38,166 nucleotides of DNA from Hymenobacter rubidus (GTDB lineage Bacteria > Bacteroidota > Bacteroidia > Cytophagales > Hymenobacteraceae), in NCBI RefSeq assembly GCF_016734815.1, contig NZ_JAERQF010000045.1, forward strand, positions 1 to 38,166. Reading direction: 5' to 3'. The notes below the pieces were generated by a model, which was given only the letters and a program-made list of their open reading frames with translations, did no database searches and was not told the origin of the DNA. The number at the start of each line of letters is the position of its first letter. Position 1 is the stretch's first letter. Made by a program: the position numbers and the translations under genes. This document shows, piece after piece, positions 7,112 through 16,021 of the stretch.

Positions 7112-8494
7112 CTAGAACCCCTTTGGTAACTCAATCCCCTTGATTGTCTTGTACAGGCTCAGTGCGTTTTGGTCGGTCATGCCGGCCACGAAGTCGGTGA
7201 GCAAGAGGATTTTTTCGTAGGCCGAAACGTGGGCTTGGTGGCCTTCGGCGCGGAACTGCTCGGGCAGCAGCAGGAGTAGCTTGCGGCTGCGGTGGCCCTG
7301 GCTGGCATCGAACACGGCAGCGAGGAAGGCATCAAGCAGACCGCCGAGAACTTCGAATCCTGCCGCTTCGATTTCGAGCACGGGGCGGCTGCGGTAGAGC
7401 TGGTTGATGCTCAGGTGCTGCACTTCCTGCAAATCGGCCCAGCAACTCAGTTCTTTGATGAGCGACTGGTCGTACTGGCCGCGCAGGATGGCGGGGGCGT
7501 GCCGGGCAAACAACGCGGCCAGCTCGGCCACCAGCTTGCCGATGAGGCGGGCGCGGATGTAGCCCAGCTCCTCTCGCCAGTCGTGCCACTGCACGCTGCC
7601 TTTGCGCCCGGCGGGGTCGTTGAGCATCTTTTTGAGCAGGGGCAGGCCGGTTTCGGGCGCGATGAGGCCGAGCTTCAGGCCATCTTCGAAGTCGATGATG
7701 CGGTAGCACAGGTCGTCGGCCGCTTCGACGAGGAAGGCTAGCGGGTGGCGGTGGTAGAAACCGGCCTCGCTGTCTTTGGCTAACAAGCCCAGCTCGGCGG
7801 CGACGTGCTGAAAACGGGCGGCTTCGGTCTGGAAATGGCCGTATTTCTTCTCCGATGCGCCACCGACTTTGGCGGTTTCGGGCACTAAGCTTGGTCGCGG
7901 ATATTTGGTGAAGGCGCCCAGCGTGGCATACGTGAGGCCCAGGCCGGCGGTGCCGGAGCTATGCGCCGCGTAGGTGTGCGTGAGGATGCGGAAACCGGCC
8001 GCGTTGCCTTCAAAATGCTGCAAGTCGGCCACTTCAGCAGCACTCAGCGGCGCCAGATACGGCGCAGCAGCAGGGCTAAGGAAATAGCTGCTGATGGCAT
8101 CCTCGCCGGAGTGGCCGAAGGGCGGGTTGCCGATATCGTGGGCCAGGCAGGCGGCGGCCACGATGTCGCCGCAGTCCTGGTCGAGGTTGGGGAGTTGCTG
8201 GGCTAATTCGGCATCGGCTTCCATCAAGTGGCGGGCAGCGAGGCGACCCAGCGAGCGGCCCACCACGGCCGTTTCGAGGGAGTGGGTGAGGCGGGTGTGC
8301 ACAAAATCGGTTTCGGGCAGGGGCATCACCTGCGTCTTGCGCTGGAGCCGCCGAAACGCGGAACTGAACACCACCCGGTCATAGTCCTGCACAAAAGCGC
8401 CGCGCACGGGAGCCACGCTAAGCGTCGGGAGTTGCTGGTCGGGGAAGCGGCGCTGCGAGAGAAGGCGCGGCCAGGACATAGGTTCAGAAGGCAT
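7112..8494 (-). CDS. dgt: dGTP triphosphohydrolase (dGTPase)
   Basis: It hydrolyses dGTP to deoxyguanosine and triphosphate, limiting or balancing the dNTP pool. The 460-residue protein is an HD-domain enzyme. The N-terminal DYDRVVFSSAFRRLQRKTQV and the metal-binding HTRLTHSLE (from His66) are followed by His119-Asp120 in AHDIGNPPFGHSGEDA, the hallmark of dGTPases. Length fits the family. An alternative start, ATG 8479 (MSWPRLLSQRRF), is equally plausible. Upstream on this strand, TACTTTTA about 12 bases before the ATG resembles a -7 element with the last base changed. The gene is divergent from the small membrane protein and convergent with the amidotransferase. Confidence 0.95.
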   Translation of the reverse strand: MPSEPMSWPRLLSQRRFPDQQLPTLSVAPVRGAFVQDYDRVVFSSAFRRLQRKTQVMPLPETDFVHTRLTHSLETAVVGRSLGRLAARHLMEADAELAQQLPNLDQDCGDIVAAACLAHDIGNPPFGHSGEDAISSYFLSPAAAPYLAPLSAAEVADLQHFEGNAAGFRILTHTYAAHSSGTAGLGLTYATLGAFTKYPRPSLVPETAKVGGASEKKYGHFQTEAARFQHVAAELGLLAKDSEAGFYHRHPLAFLVEAADDLCYRIIDFEDGLKLGLIAPETGLPLLKKMLNDPAGRKGSVQWHDWREELGYIRARLIGKLVAELAALFARHAPAILRGQYDQSLIKELSCWADLQEVQHLSINQLYRSRPVLEIEAAGFEVLGGLLDAFLAAVFDASQGHRSRKLLLLLPEQFRAEGHQAHVSAYEKILLLTDFVAGMTDQNALSLYKTIKGIELPKGF

Positions 8495-8661
8495 GCAGTA
8501 AAAGTAGACGTCTGGCTAGGGGAATGAATTTGCTGAAGCAACAACGCATACCGACTGCCGATGCTATTGAATTTGTTTCGATATTGATACTCGAATTCCT
8601 CGGGCGAATAACGCCTTCATTGGCAGCAGTAACAGCGCGTGGAGTTCTGGCACTCACCCTG

Positions 8662-8697
8662 ATAAAGCGCATGAACCAGATAAAGCGCATGAACCAG
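8662..8697 (+). repeat. 18-bp tandem duplication containing a start codon
   Basis: ATAAAGCGCATGAACCAG occurs twice head to tail at 8662-8679 and 8680-8697. Each copy carries an in-frame ATG (8671 and 8689) for the small membrane protein, so the gene has two equivalent start sites. Confidence 0.95.
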
Positions 8698-8964
8698 CTC
8701 TCGGAAACTACCCGTTATTTCTTGAAGCGCTTCGCCGCGTATGCGCTACTATTCGCCATTATTGGCTATTGCCGCGTGCATTTCAGAAGCGGGCCCTGCA
8801 CGCCCAATCTCGACATTGTTACCTATCTGATGGCAGGAATTATTTGCCTGGTTCTTTTAATCAAAAACGGTGCGCAGGCCATTTTTTGGCGGCAACAAGC
8901 CAAGGCACATTCTTTCCTGATTCATTTAGCCGGAGCTTTTACGCTGTACCTGATGGGGGCTTAA
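8671..8964 (+). CDS. Small membrane protein of unknown function
   Basis: The 97-residue protein has a basic N-terminus (MNQIKRMNQLSETTRYFLKR) and three likely membrane segments: YALLFAIIGYC, IVTYLMAGIICLVLLI and FLIHLAGAFTLYLMGA. I do not recognise the family. The frame is open up to ATG 8524, but that start would leave only 29 bases to the divergent dgt start and adds a non-conserved-looking extension; ATG 8671 or the duplicated ATG 8689 is preferred. GC content is lower than in the flanking genes. It ends nine bases before the stop of the convergent M1 peptidase. Confidence 0.65.
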   Translation: MNQIKRMNQLSETTRYFLKRFAAYALLFAIIGYCRVHFRSGPCTPNLDIVTYLMAGIICLVLLIKNGAQAIFWRQQAKAHSFLIHLAGAFTLYLMGA

Positions 8965-8973
8965 GCATTATCG

Positions 8974-11900
8974 CTACCGCCCCAGGTTTTCATCCAGCAG
9001 CCGGAACGGGCTCAGCTGGTTCAGGTTCAGCACAAAGCGGATGCCGTCGGTGAACTCCTGGCGGCTGCCGGGCAGGCCGTCCTGAAACTGCGAGCCGGCC
9101 ACGGGCAGGTACAACTGAGCCAGGCCCCGGATGAGGGGCAGGGTAAAGCCGGCATCGTAGTAAACGCGCTGGGCCGTGGTGTGGCCCGCCAGGAAATAGG
9201 CTTCGCTGGTGGCGCCAAAATCGGCGAAAACGGTCAGCGGCAGCACCGGCACATTGGCCTCAATGTTGAGGCTGGTCAGCCATTTGGAGCTGAACACCGG
9301 CACAAACGCCTTGAAGGCACCGTCGCGGTTATCCGTCTGGTGGCGCTGGGCGGCGAAGGTGGGAGAAATTTGCTGGCGGTCGAGGAAGGGCGTTTGGCGG
9401 CGGTAGTCGGGGCTGCCGCTCAGGCCCATAACGAAATTGGTCTGGTCGGCGCTTTGCAAAAACCGGCCCCCAAACAAACGGACTTTAATCTGCTTTTCGG
9501 CGGCGTAGAAGCGGCTGTAGTTGGCGCTGGCGCGGAGCAGCACCGCGCCCTTGTCGCTGGCTTCGGTGTCGCTGGCCAGCAGGTGGTTCAGCTCCACATT
9601 GGCGCCCCACGACTGCAAGGCGTCTTCGTGACGGATGGAGTAGTCGGCCGCGAAAATGTTGCTGGTACGGTTCAAGTCCTGGTCCTGCACCGAAGTCAGG
9701 GCTACCTGCAGTTGCTGTTGGGGCACATCGCCGATTCGGTGCGGCATCACGAAGGTGAGACTGGGCTCAACCTTCAGGTAGCGCTCGAAGCGCTGCACCG
9801 TGATGCCGGAAGTGAGCCGGCGGGCGCCGCTCTGGGGCAGCACGTTGAGTTGCACGCGGCCAATGCCATTCAGCTCGTTGCGGCTAAAGCTATACATGGG
9901 CATGGCCAGGTATTCCAAACGACTGGGAACCACGATGCTGTTGTAGAACGCGGCCCCGAGCATGAACTTGTCGGAAGTGTTGGCTCCGAAGACGGGGGCC
10001 CAGTTAATGGTGGCCTTGTCCCAGCGCTCGACGCTGAACAGGGGGCGCAGGCGTAGGGGTTCGGAGCGGTCGAGGGGGCCGTTTTCGAGGCGGAGCCGGT
10101 CGTTTCGGCGGTTGAGCTGCGGGGCGAGGTAGCCAGCGTCGACCACAAGGGCCGTGACGTTTTCGCGCTTGAAGTCGAGCTGGCTGGTGGCTTCGTGCTC
10201 GGCATTGGGGTCGGTGTTGCCGAAGGGCGCCGTCCAGAGGGTTTCCAGGACCTTGCCCTGGGCGTCGACGCTCGACACGGGCACGGACCAGGGAATTTCC
10301 GATTCGGTGCGCACCAGCACCTTCACCACGTCGTTGAACACGGCCAGGTCGCTCAAATCAGCTTCGTAAGGCAGGGCATTGCCCAGGAAATCCCTGAAAA
10401 ACCAGCCCAACTTCTGCCCCGAGCTTTCCTCAAAAACAGCCTGCATGTCCTCGGGGTAGGGGTGGCGAAACTGCCAGCGCGTGTAGTAGAGGCGCATGGC
10501 CTGGTCGAATTTTTCCTGCCCCAGGTAGCCCGCGAGATATTTTAGGGAGACGCCGGTTTTTTCGTACACCGTGGCCGCGTAGTTCACCTGCGTGTAGTCG
10601 GCCGAGGTGGGGCCCTGCACCGGCTGGGCCAGGCCGCGACTGGCCAGCGCCTGGTAGGGCAACAGGCTGAGGGCGGAGCCCGGCAGGTTTTCCAGCCCGA
10701 AAGTCTTCGCCACGGATTTTGAGTTGCCCAGGGCCGAGAGCATGCCCGAAGTAGGGTGGGTGAGCTCAGCCACGCGCATTTCCTCGTAGGTGTTCACGCC
10801 CTCGTCCATCCACGGAAAATCCCGCTCGTTAGAGCCCAGAATGCCGTAGAACCAGTTGTGGCCCACCTCGTGCACAATGGCTTCGGGCATGGTCACGGTC
10901 ACCATGGGGTACTCCATGCCGCTGCCGGCCGACAGGGCGCCGTCGACGGCCGTGGCGCTGGCGTAGGGGTATTCGCCCACCCAATTGGAATAGTTGACGA
11001 CGGCGGTGTTGACATCTTTCAAGCCCGCTATCCACTTCTCGGCCTGGCGGTTGGTAAATAGCACCCACGTCGTGACCACCCGGCCCGAGGGCAGCTTCAC
11101 CGAGTCGCGCAGCACGTTAAAGCGCTTGTCGGCAAACCAGGCGAAGTCATGCACCCGGTCCTGCTTGTAGCGCAGGGTTTTAGTGGCCGCCTCGGAGGCC
11201 GGGAACGTCAGGTCCTTGCCGAAATCCTTGGCGGTTTTCTTCTGGGCCGTGGTGGCGGCCAGCACAGCCATGTGGGCCTGCTCGTCGGGGTTTTGCAGCA
11301 CGCCGGTGGCGCCCACGGTGTAGTTGGCCGGCAGCGTAATGGTGACATCAAACGAGCCGTATTCGGAAAAAAACTCGCCCTGACTGAGGTAGGGGATGGG
11401 GTGCCAGCCGCGCCGGTCCAGCACCGCCGGCTTGGGGTACCACTGCGTAATCTGGTAGCTCTGGCCCACGTGCCCGAGCCGGGAAAAAGAAGCCGGCAGC
11501 TTCACCCGAAACGGCGTGGCGATGGTGGCGGCGGCGCCCGGTGCCAGGGGCTGCGGCAGCACCAGCTTGGCAATGTCGGGGTTTTGCGGGTCGTATTCGA
11601 GCTTGGCCGTTTGGCCATTCACCCGAAAGTCGAGGCTGTCGATAAAGCCCCGCTCCTTGGGTTTGGCGAAGAGAAACCGGCGGTTGCCCTGCCGCCGCTG
11701 CTCCCGCCCGAAGGCCGTGTGGTTGTCGCGGTAGGCATTGGGCCAGAGGTGAAACCAGATAAAGGTGAGCGCCTGGGCCGAATGGTTGGTGTAGGTCAGG
11801 TCCTCGTGGCCGCGCAGGATATGGGCTTTGTCATCGAGTCGAACGTCGATGGCGTAGTTCGTTTCCTGCTGGAAATAAGGGCCGGTCGGCTTGGGGGCGG

Positions 11901-11979
11901 CGGCTTTGGCCGGGCGCTTTTGGGCCATGGCCAAGCCGGGCAGCAAGGCCAGTAGGCCAAATAGAATCCGTTGTCTCAT
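8974..11979 (-). CDS. M1 family metallopeptidase with predicted C-terminal beta-barrel
   Basis: This predicted zinc aminopeptidase has 1001 residues. The signal peptide is MRQRILFGLLALLPGLAMA. Its catalytic core contains the substrate motif GSGMEYP (about 352-358) and the zinc site HEVGH at 370-374 with the third ligand Glu393 in WMDEG, an exact HExxH-x18-E arrangement. From about residue 650 to the end the sequence alternates polar and aromatic or aliphatic residues in repeated strands (for example LEYLAMPMYSFSRNELNGIGRVQLNVL) and resembles an outer-membrane barrel, which would anchor the peptidase at the cell surface or periplasmic face. ATG 11979 is chosen because the frame upstream to 12132 is not signal-like. 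Confidence 0.92.
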   Translation of the reverse strand: MRQRILFGLLALLPGLAMAQKRPAKAAAPKPTGPYFQQETNYAIDVRLDDKAHILRGHEDLTYTNHSAQALTFIWFHLWPNAYRDNHTAFGREQRRQGNRRFLFAKPKERGFIDSLDFRVNGQTAKLEYDPQNPDIAKLVLPQPLAPGAAATIATPFRVKLPASFSRLGHVGQSYQITQWYPKPAVLDRRGWHPIPYLSQGEFFSEYGSFDVTITLPANYTVGATGVLQNPDEQAHMAVLAATTAQKKTAKDFGKDLTFPASEAATKTLRYKQDRVHDFAWFADKRFNVLRDSVKLPSGRVVTTWVLFTNRQAEKWIAGLKDVNTAVVNYSNWVGEYPYASATAVDGALSAGSGMEYPMVTVTMPEAIVHEVGHNWFYGILGSNERDFPWMDEGVNTYEEMRVAELTHPTSGMLSALGNSKSVAKTFGLENLPGSALSLLPYQALASRGLAQPVQGPTSADYTQVNYAATVYEKTGVSLKYLAGYLGQEKFDQAMRLYYTRWQFRHPYPEDMQAVFEESSGQKLGWFFRDFLGNALPYEADLSDLAVFNDVVKVLVRTESEIPWSVPVSSVDAQGKVLETLWTAPFGNTDPNAEHEATSQLDFKRENVTALVVDAGYLAPQLNRRNDRLRLENGPLDRSEPLRLRPLFSVERWDKATINWAPVFGANTSDKFMLGAAFYNSIVVPSRLEYLAMPMYSFSRNELNGIGRVQLNVLPQSGARRLTSGITVQRFERYLKVEPSLTFVMPHRIGDVPQQQLQVALTSVQDQDLNRTSNIFAADYSIRHEDALQSWGANVELNHLLASDTEASDKGAVLLRASANYSRFYAAEKQIKVRLFGGRFLQSADQTNFVMGLSGSPDYRRQTPFLDRQQISPTFAAQRHQTDNRDGAFKAFVPVFSSKWLTSLNIEANVPVLPLTVFADFGATSEAYFLAGHTTAQRVYYDAGFTLPLIRGLAQLYLPVAGSQFQDGLPGSRQEFTDGIRFVLNLNQLSPFRLLDENLGR

Positions 11980-12144
11980 GCGAAAATCAAGGGGCGAATA
12001 GTAGAGCGTCAATCCAGGTACGAAGCTACGGGGTGGCATGGACTGATTGGCCGTGTGGCAGGGCAGGAACGTAGAATGAGGCAACCAGAGCGCCTGCCAG
12101 CGTAGCAGCCGCTCAAGTAATGCACCCAACAAATACCTCTACAA

Positions 12145-12582
12145 ATGGCTCTTAACGGCACGCTACAGCGCTTCATCGAAGCCCAGAAATCCTCCTTCCA
12201 AACCGCGCTATCCGAAATTCAACAGGGCAAAAAGCGCAGCCATTGGATGTGGTACATATTCCCGCAGCTCCAGGGCTTAGGCGTGAGCGAAACCGCCCGA
12301 TTCTACGCGCTGACAGATTTGCGGGAAGCCGAGGCATTTTTGCACCATCCGGTGTTGGGGCCCCGCTTGGTGCAGATAAGCAGCGCGCTGTTGAGCCTGG
12401 CTTCCAACGATGCTCACGCTATTATGGGCAGTCCCGATGATATAAAGCTGCGTTCGTCCATGACGCTTTTTGCCGCGCTGCCGGGCGCGCCGCCGGTTTT
12501 TCAGCAAGTCCTTGACAAATTTTACCACGGAGCGAAAGACGAAAAAACCGTGCGCCTGCTGGCCGGGCCTACGAATTCCTGA
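12145..12582 (+). CDS. DUF1810 family protein
   Basis: The 145-residue cytosolic protein matches the DUF1810 family: an N-terminal RFIEAQ-x-FQTALSEI, the signature HWMWYIFPQLQGLG (about 33-46), and the downstream YALTDLREAEAFLHHPVLGPRL. Length is typical. The family has no firmly established function that I know of. It is divergent from the M1 peptidase and is followed by the DUF1648 gene on the same strand after 77 bases. Confidence 0.9.
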   Translation: MALNGTLQRFIEAQKSSFQTALSEIQQGKKRSHWMWYIFPQLQGLGVSETARFYALTDLREAEAFLHHPVLGPRLVQISSALLSLASNDAHAIMGSPDDIKLRSSMTLFAALPGAPPVFQQVLDKFYHGAKDEKTVRLLAGPTNS

Positions 12583-12659
12583 ACCGTTTCGGTAATGTAG
12601 CAGGCCCCCTTGCGATAAATGCTTCAGCAGAATATCGTAGACCAGTTTCTGAACCGAAA

Positions 12660-13175
12660 ATGGAAGCAAGACCGAAAATCGACGTACCCCCAACGCCAGC
12701 GGATAAGGCCGGCGAAATAGTTGCGTGGGGCGCGCTGGCGCTGCTGTGGGCGCTCACCATCTGGGCCTTTTTTCGCCTGCCTGACACCATTCCGGTGCAC
12801 TTCAACGGGGCGGGTGCACCGGACCGCTACGGCGAAAAAGGCAGCCTGCTGCTGCTGCCGTTGGTGACCACCGCGCTGTTTGCGGGGCTGACAGCCATCA
12901 CTTCCTTCTTTAGCAAAAATCCACACACCTTAAACTACCCCATCCGCATCACGCCGGCCAATGCGCTGGGCCAGTACCGGGGCGCCATTCGGGTGGTGCG
13001 CGGCTTAAAAATTGGGCTGGTACTCGTTTTTCTCCAACTTGTGTTTCAAACCATGCAAGTAGCTAATGGCCAAGCCAGCAGCTTGGGTGAGTGGACAATG
13101 CCCGTTTCCCTGGGCCTACTGTTCGGGCTGCCGGTTTTGTGGTTTTGGGTTACTGTAACTCGTAGGCCGGAATAG
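12660..13175 (+). CDS. DUF1648 domain membrane protein
   Basis: The 171-residue protein has four predicted membrane helices: about 21-39, a segment after the central loop (LLLLPLVTTALFAGLTAITSFF), one at 118-134 and one near the C-terminus (LGLLFGLPVLWFWVTV). The DUF1648 signature LPDTIPVHFNGAGAPDRYGEK lies in the first loop. DUF1648 is found in SdpI-type immunity or signalling proteins, but this protein is shorter than SdpI and no toxin partner was seen nearby, so the role remains open. Confidence 0.85.
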   Translation: MEARPKIDVPPTPADKAGEIVAWGALALLWALTIWAFFRLPDTIPVHFNGAGAPDRYGEKGSLLLLPLVTTALFAGLTAITSFFSKNPHTLNYPIRITPANALGQYRGAIRVVRGLKIGLVLVFLQLVFQTMQVANGQASSLGEWTMPVSLGLLFGLPVLWFWVTVTRRPE

Positions 13176-13197
13176 GGGCTTGGGACTGCAGGCAAAA

Positions 13198-13308
13198 ACG
13201 TCCTGCTGAGCGGAGCCGAAGCATCTCGCGTGCCGAAGTAATCAAAGCCGTCTTCACAATTGAGTTACTACCCCACGCGAGATGCTTCGACTGCGCTCAG
13301 CATGACAT
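13198..13308. repeat. Dispersed hairpin repeat, copy 2 (GCATCTC subtype)
   Basis: Arms 13198-13232 and 13274-13308 pair with about four mismatches over 35 bases. The arm contains CTGCTGAGC and CCGAAGCATCTCGCGTG. It lies between the convergent DUF1648 and DUF1361 genes. Confidence 0.9.
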
Positions 13309-13339
13309 ACTAGGGCATTCGGAGTCTTTCAATTCCTGT

Positions 13340-14017
13340 TCAGGCGGCCTCGTGCGTTTGCCCCAGCAGCCGCACGGTGCCGTAGCCAATCAACAAAAAC
13401 AGGCCGAAAACCAGCGTCACGCCCCACGTTCCCGGAAAGGAAAAAGGATGCAGCACCCGGTTCACGATGTCGTAGAAAAGCGTGAGCGGGTTGGCCAGCA
13501 CATCCCAGGAATTGAAGCGCAGGTAGCGGCCCAGGTAGATGCCGAAGCTGCTGAGCAGCAGCGCCACCGTGGCAAAGGCCCAGCCCGCCCACACGCCTAG
13601 CCGGGCCTGCACCAGGCGCTGCATGTCGGATAGCGAGGCGTAGGCCAGCATCAGCCCGTTCCAGGCGCAGCCCAGAATCAGGGCCAAATCGTACCAGAGC
13701 GGCACGCCGGGGCGGGCGTCGAGGTGGAACAAATCGGTGAGGATGTACGGGGCATTGGGAAAAAACAGGAGCCACGCCGCACCCACCGGCAACAGGATGC
13801 GCGCCTTCAGGGGGCCCAGTGCCGTGCCCAGCATGGTGCTGAGCGCAAAGGGAATAACCGCCAGAAACAGGTTCCAAATCAAAAACAGAAACGTGAGATG
13901 GCCAGTCATCAGCACGCGGCCCACTATCAGCAGCACGCTCAGGGCCACGGAAGAGGCCAGCATAAACACCAGCGTGAGGCGGGCGCGGGAAAAGGGGAGG
14001 GGGGAGGTAAGCAACAC
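13340..14017 (-). CDS. DUF1361 domain membrane protein
   Basis: This polytopic inner-membrane protein of about 225 residues matches DUF1361: WNLFLAVIPFALS, then the conserved LLFFPNAPYILTDLFHL and later FGIYLGRYLRFNSWDVL. Six or more hydrophobic helices are visible. The frame is open far upstream, over the start of the divergent gene. GTG 14017 gives a short cytoplasmic N-terminus before the first helix; ATG 13993 would start right at the helix. Function is unknown. It converges with the DUF1648 gene across a hairpin repeat. Confidence 0.8.
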   Translation of the reverse strand: MLLTSPLPFSRARLTLVFMLASSVALSVLLIVGRVLMTGHLTFLFLIWNLFLAVIPFALSTMLGTALGPLKARILLPVGAAWLLFFPNAPYILTDLFHLDARPGVPLWYDLALILGCAWNGLMLAYASLSDMQRLVQARLGVWAGWAFATVALLLSSFGIYLGRYLRFNSWDVLANPLTLFYDIVNRVLHPFSFPGTWGVTLVFGLFLLIGYGTVRLLGQTHEAA

Positions 14018-14103
14018 GGCAACTAGCAGGCTTAGGTGAGGGAAGATAACGACCAACGCGGCACCAGCCGTATACCCGGCGGCCGGGCCCCGGCATTTCT
14101 CGC

Positions 14104-14111
14104 TAATTTTG
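14104..14111 (+). promoter_or_regulatory. TAATTTTG -7 element
   Basis: It matches TAnnTTTG exactly and lies 38 bases before the ATG at 14150, a normal leader length. No clear -33 TTG was seen. Confidence 0.5.
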
Positions 14112-14149
14112 TTCCGCTTTCCACATCGGCAAGCTTCTTTTTTGGTTCG

Positions 14150-15880
14150 ATGACCTTTCCTTTTACGCGGCGGCTCGGCTGGCTGTTGGTCGGCTGCCTG
14201 CTGGCCGGCCCCGCGCTGGCCCAAACGCCTGCCAAGCCTCGTCCTGCTTCCGCCACGCCCCCCACCGATGCGGCCGGGCGCTACCGGGCCGCGAAAGCGC
14301 AGCTCGACCAGGGTAAGTACGCCGCCGCCCTGGCCCAGCTGGAACCCCTGGCCCAGCCCACGGCCCGCTTCAACCGCGGCGCCGATGCGGCCTACCTGAG
14401 TGCCGTAGCAGCCGCCAAGCTCAAGCAGTGGCCCGAGGCCGAACAGCTCCTCAACCTGCTGCGCACCGAATATCCGACCTATGCCAACATGCCCGATGCG
14501 CTGTTTCTGCAAGGCCAGGCGTCGTTTGAGCAGGAGGACTTCGACACGGCCCTCAAAACCTTAACCCTGCTGCCCCCCGACAAGCTGGTGGCCGAGCGCG
14601 AGGCCATGAAAGCGGCCTACCTGCCCCGCATAAAGGACCGCAACACTTGGCTGCGCAACCTGCGCCGCTACCCCGACGATGCCACCCTGGCCCGCGCCTA
14701 CGCCGACCGCCTCATCTTCGGCGGCGCCTACACCGACGCCGACCGGCCGCAGCTCGATGAGCTCATTGCCAAGTTTAACCTCGACCGCAACCGCTACACT
14801 CCGCGCCCACGGGCCGTCAAGAAAAGCAGCTACAACGTGGCCGTGCTGCTGCCCTTCGAACTGAGCGACCCGAGCTGGCAAACCCAGCGCAAGAACCAGT
14901 TTGTCACGGACCTCTACGCCGGCCTGCGCCTAGCTCAAGACAGCCTCCAGCGTGCCGGCCGCCCGCTGCAGGTTTACGCCTATGACACCGGTGCCGACAC
15001 CCTCACCCTGAAGCAGGTGCTGGCCCTGCCTGAACTGGCCGGCATGGACATGCTCATTGGCCCGGTCTACAAATCGGGAGCCCGGCTGCTGGCCCGTTAC
15101 GCCCGCGAACACCAGATTGTGTGCGTAAATCCGCTGTCGCAGGACGGTGATTTGGTGGTCGATAACCCCTGGCACTACCTCTTTGCCCCCAGCGCGGCCA
15201 CACAGGGCCGGGTTGCGGCACAGTTTGCAGCCAATTCTTTTGGGCTGGCCCGCCCGGCCATTCTGCTAAACGAAGATGGCTACGACGATACCGCATTTGC
15301 TGAGGCCTATAAGGAAACCTACGAGAAGCTGGGCGGCAAATTCAGTGCCGTGCGCCGCTTCAATGCCGATGTGGATGCCGAGGTAACGGCTGCCTTTGCC
15401 GGCCTCGATTTGGCCGGGGCCAGCCACCTGATGGTGGCTTCCGACAACCGCCATACGGGACCGGTCGCCATGGCGGCCCTGCGGGCCACTGCCGCGGGCA
15501 GCCCCCGGCCGCCGCTTGTCTGCCCCAGCGCCTGGCTCGAACACCCCCGGCTCGACCTGGGCCAGCTCAGCGGCAATGTATACTTTATCCAATCAAAGTA
15601 TTTCGATGAAACGGCGCCGGGCTTCCGTCGCTTCCGCCAGCTCTACCTGCAGGGCCAGCACTTGCCGCCTTCGGTATTTGCCAGCCAGGGCTTCGAACTG
15701 CTACTGTACTTCGGCAATGCGCTGTTTCAGTACGGGCCCGCGTTTCAGGCCGGCCTGGCCAGCACCCCGCCACTGCCCGGAGCCATTTTCGAAGGCCAGA
15801 GCTACACCGGCGGTGCCCACGACAACCAAGTGGTGCCCTTGGTAAAACTCAACGGGCTCGACCTGCAAGTGCTGCGGTAG
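14150..15880 (+). CDS. TPR plus periplasmic-binding-fold protein (LpoA/LppC-like layout)
   Basis: The 576-residue secreted protein has signal peptide MTFPFTRRLGWLLVGCLLAGPALA. Residues about 42-140 form TPR-like helical pairs (GRYRAAKAQLDQGKYAAAL, then KLKQWPEAEQLL and ASFEQEDFDTAL). From about 228 a type I periplasmic binding fold begins (YNVAVLLPFELS), with GLRLAQDSL, MDMLIGPVYKSGA and VCVNPLSQDGD as in branched-chain amino-acid receptor relatives. This order, helical repeats then binding fold, is that of LpoA/LppC penicillin-binding-protein activators, so a cell-wall role is possible. It is not adjacent to ABC transporter genes. ATG 14150 is chosen for the signal peptide and the promoter upstream. 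Confidence 0.8.
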   Translation: MTFPFTRRLGWLLVGCLLAGPALAQTPAKPRPASATPPTDAAGRYRAAKAQLDQGKYAAALAQLEPLAQPTARFNRGADAAYLSAVAAAKLKQWPEAEQLLNLLRTEYPTYANMPDALFLQGQASFEQEDFDTALKTLTLLPPDKLVAEREAMKAAYLPRIKDRNTWLRNLRRYPDDATLARAYADRLIFGGAYTDADRPQLDELIAKFNLDRNRYTPRPRAVKKSSYNVAVLLPFELSDPSWQTQRKNQFVTDLYAGLRLAQDSLQRAGRPLQVYAYDTGADTLTLKQVLALPELAGMDMLIGPVYKSGARLLARYAREHQIVCVNPLSQDGDLVVDNPWHYLFAPSAATQGRVAAQFAANSFGLARPAILLNEDGYDDTAFAEAYKETYEKLGGKFSAVRRFNADVDAEVTAAFAGLDLAGASHLMVASDNRHTGPVAMAALRATAAGSPRPPLVCPSAWLEHPRLDLGQLSGNVYFIQSKYFDETAPGFRRFRQLYLQGQHLPPSVFASQGFELLLYFGNALFQYGPAFQAGLASTPPLPGAIFEGQSYTGGAHDNQVVPLVKLNGLDLQVLR

Positions 15881-15905
15881 GGCATGCCTTTCACACAAAA
15901 AAAGC

Positions 15906-15996
15906 ACGTCCTGCTGAGCTTGTCGAAGCACCTATCCCGCAGCAGTAACTGTTTACATATTGTGGTAGAGGTGCTTCGACAAGCTCAGCAGGACGT
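15906..15996. repeat. Dispersed hairpin repeat, copy 3 (perfect 28-bp arms)
   Basis: Arms 15906-15933 and 15969-15996 are perfect reverse complements containing CTGCTGAGCTTGTCGAAG. It lies between two genes on the same strand, ending 25 bases before hemL. Confidence 0.95.
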
Positions 15997-16021
15997 TCAC
16001 AATAATTATTCAAGTTAAAAC

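Noticed and set aside
14018..14512. Upstream extension of the DUF1361 frame
   Set aside because: It would run over the promoter and signal peptide of the divergent TPR protein and has no family-like sequence.
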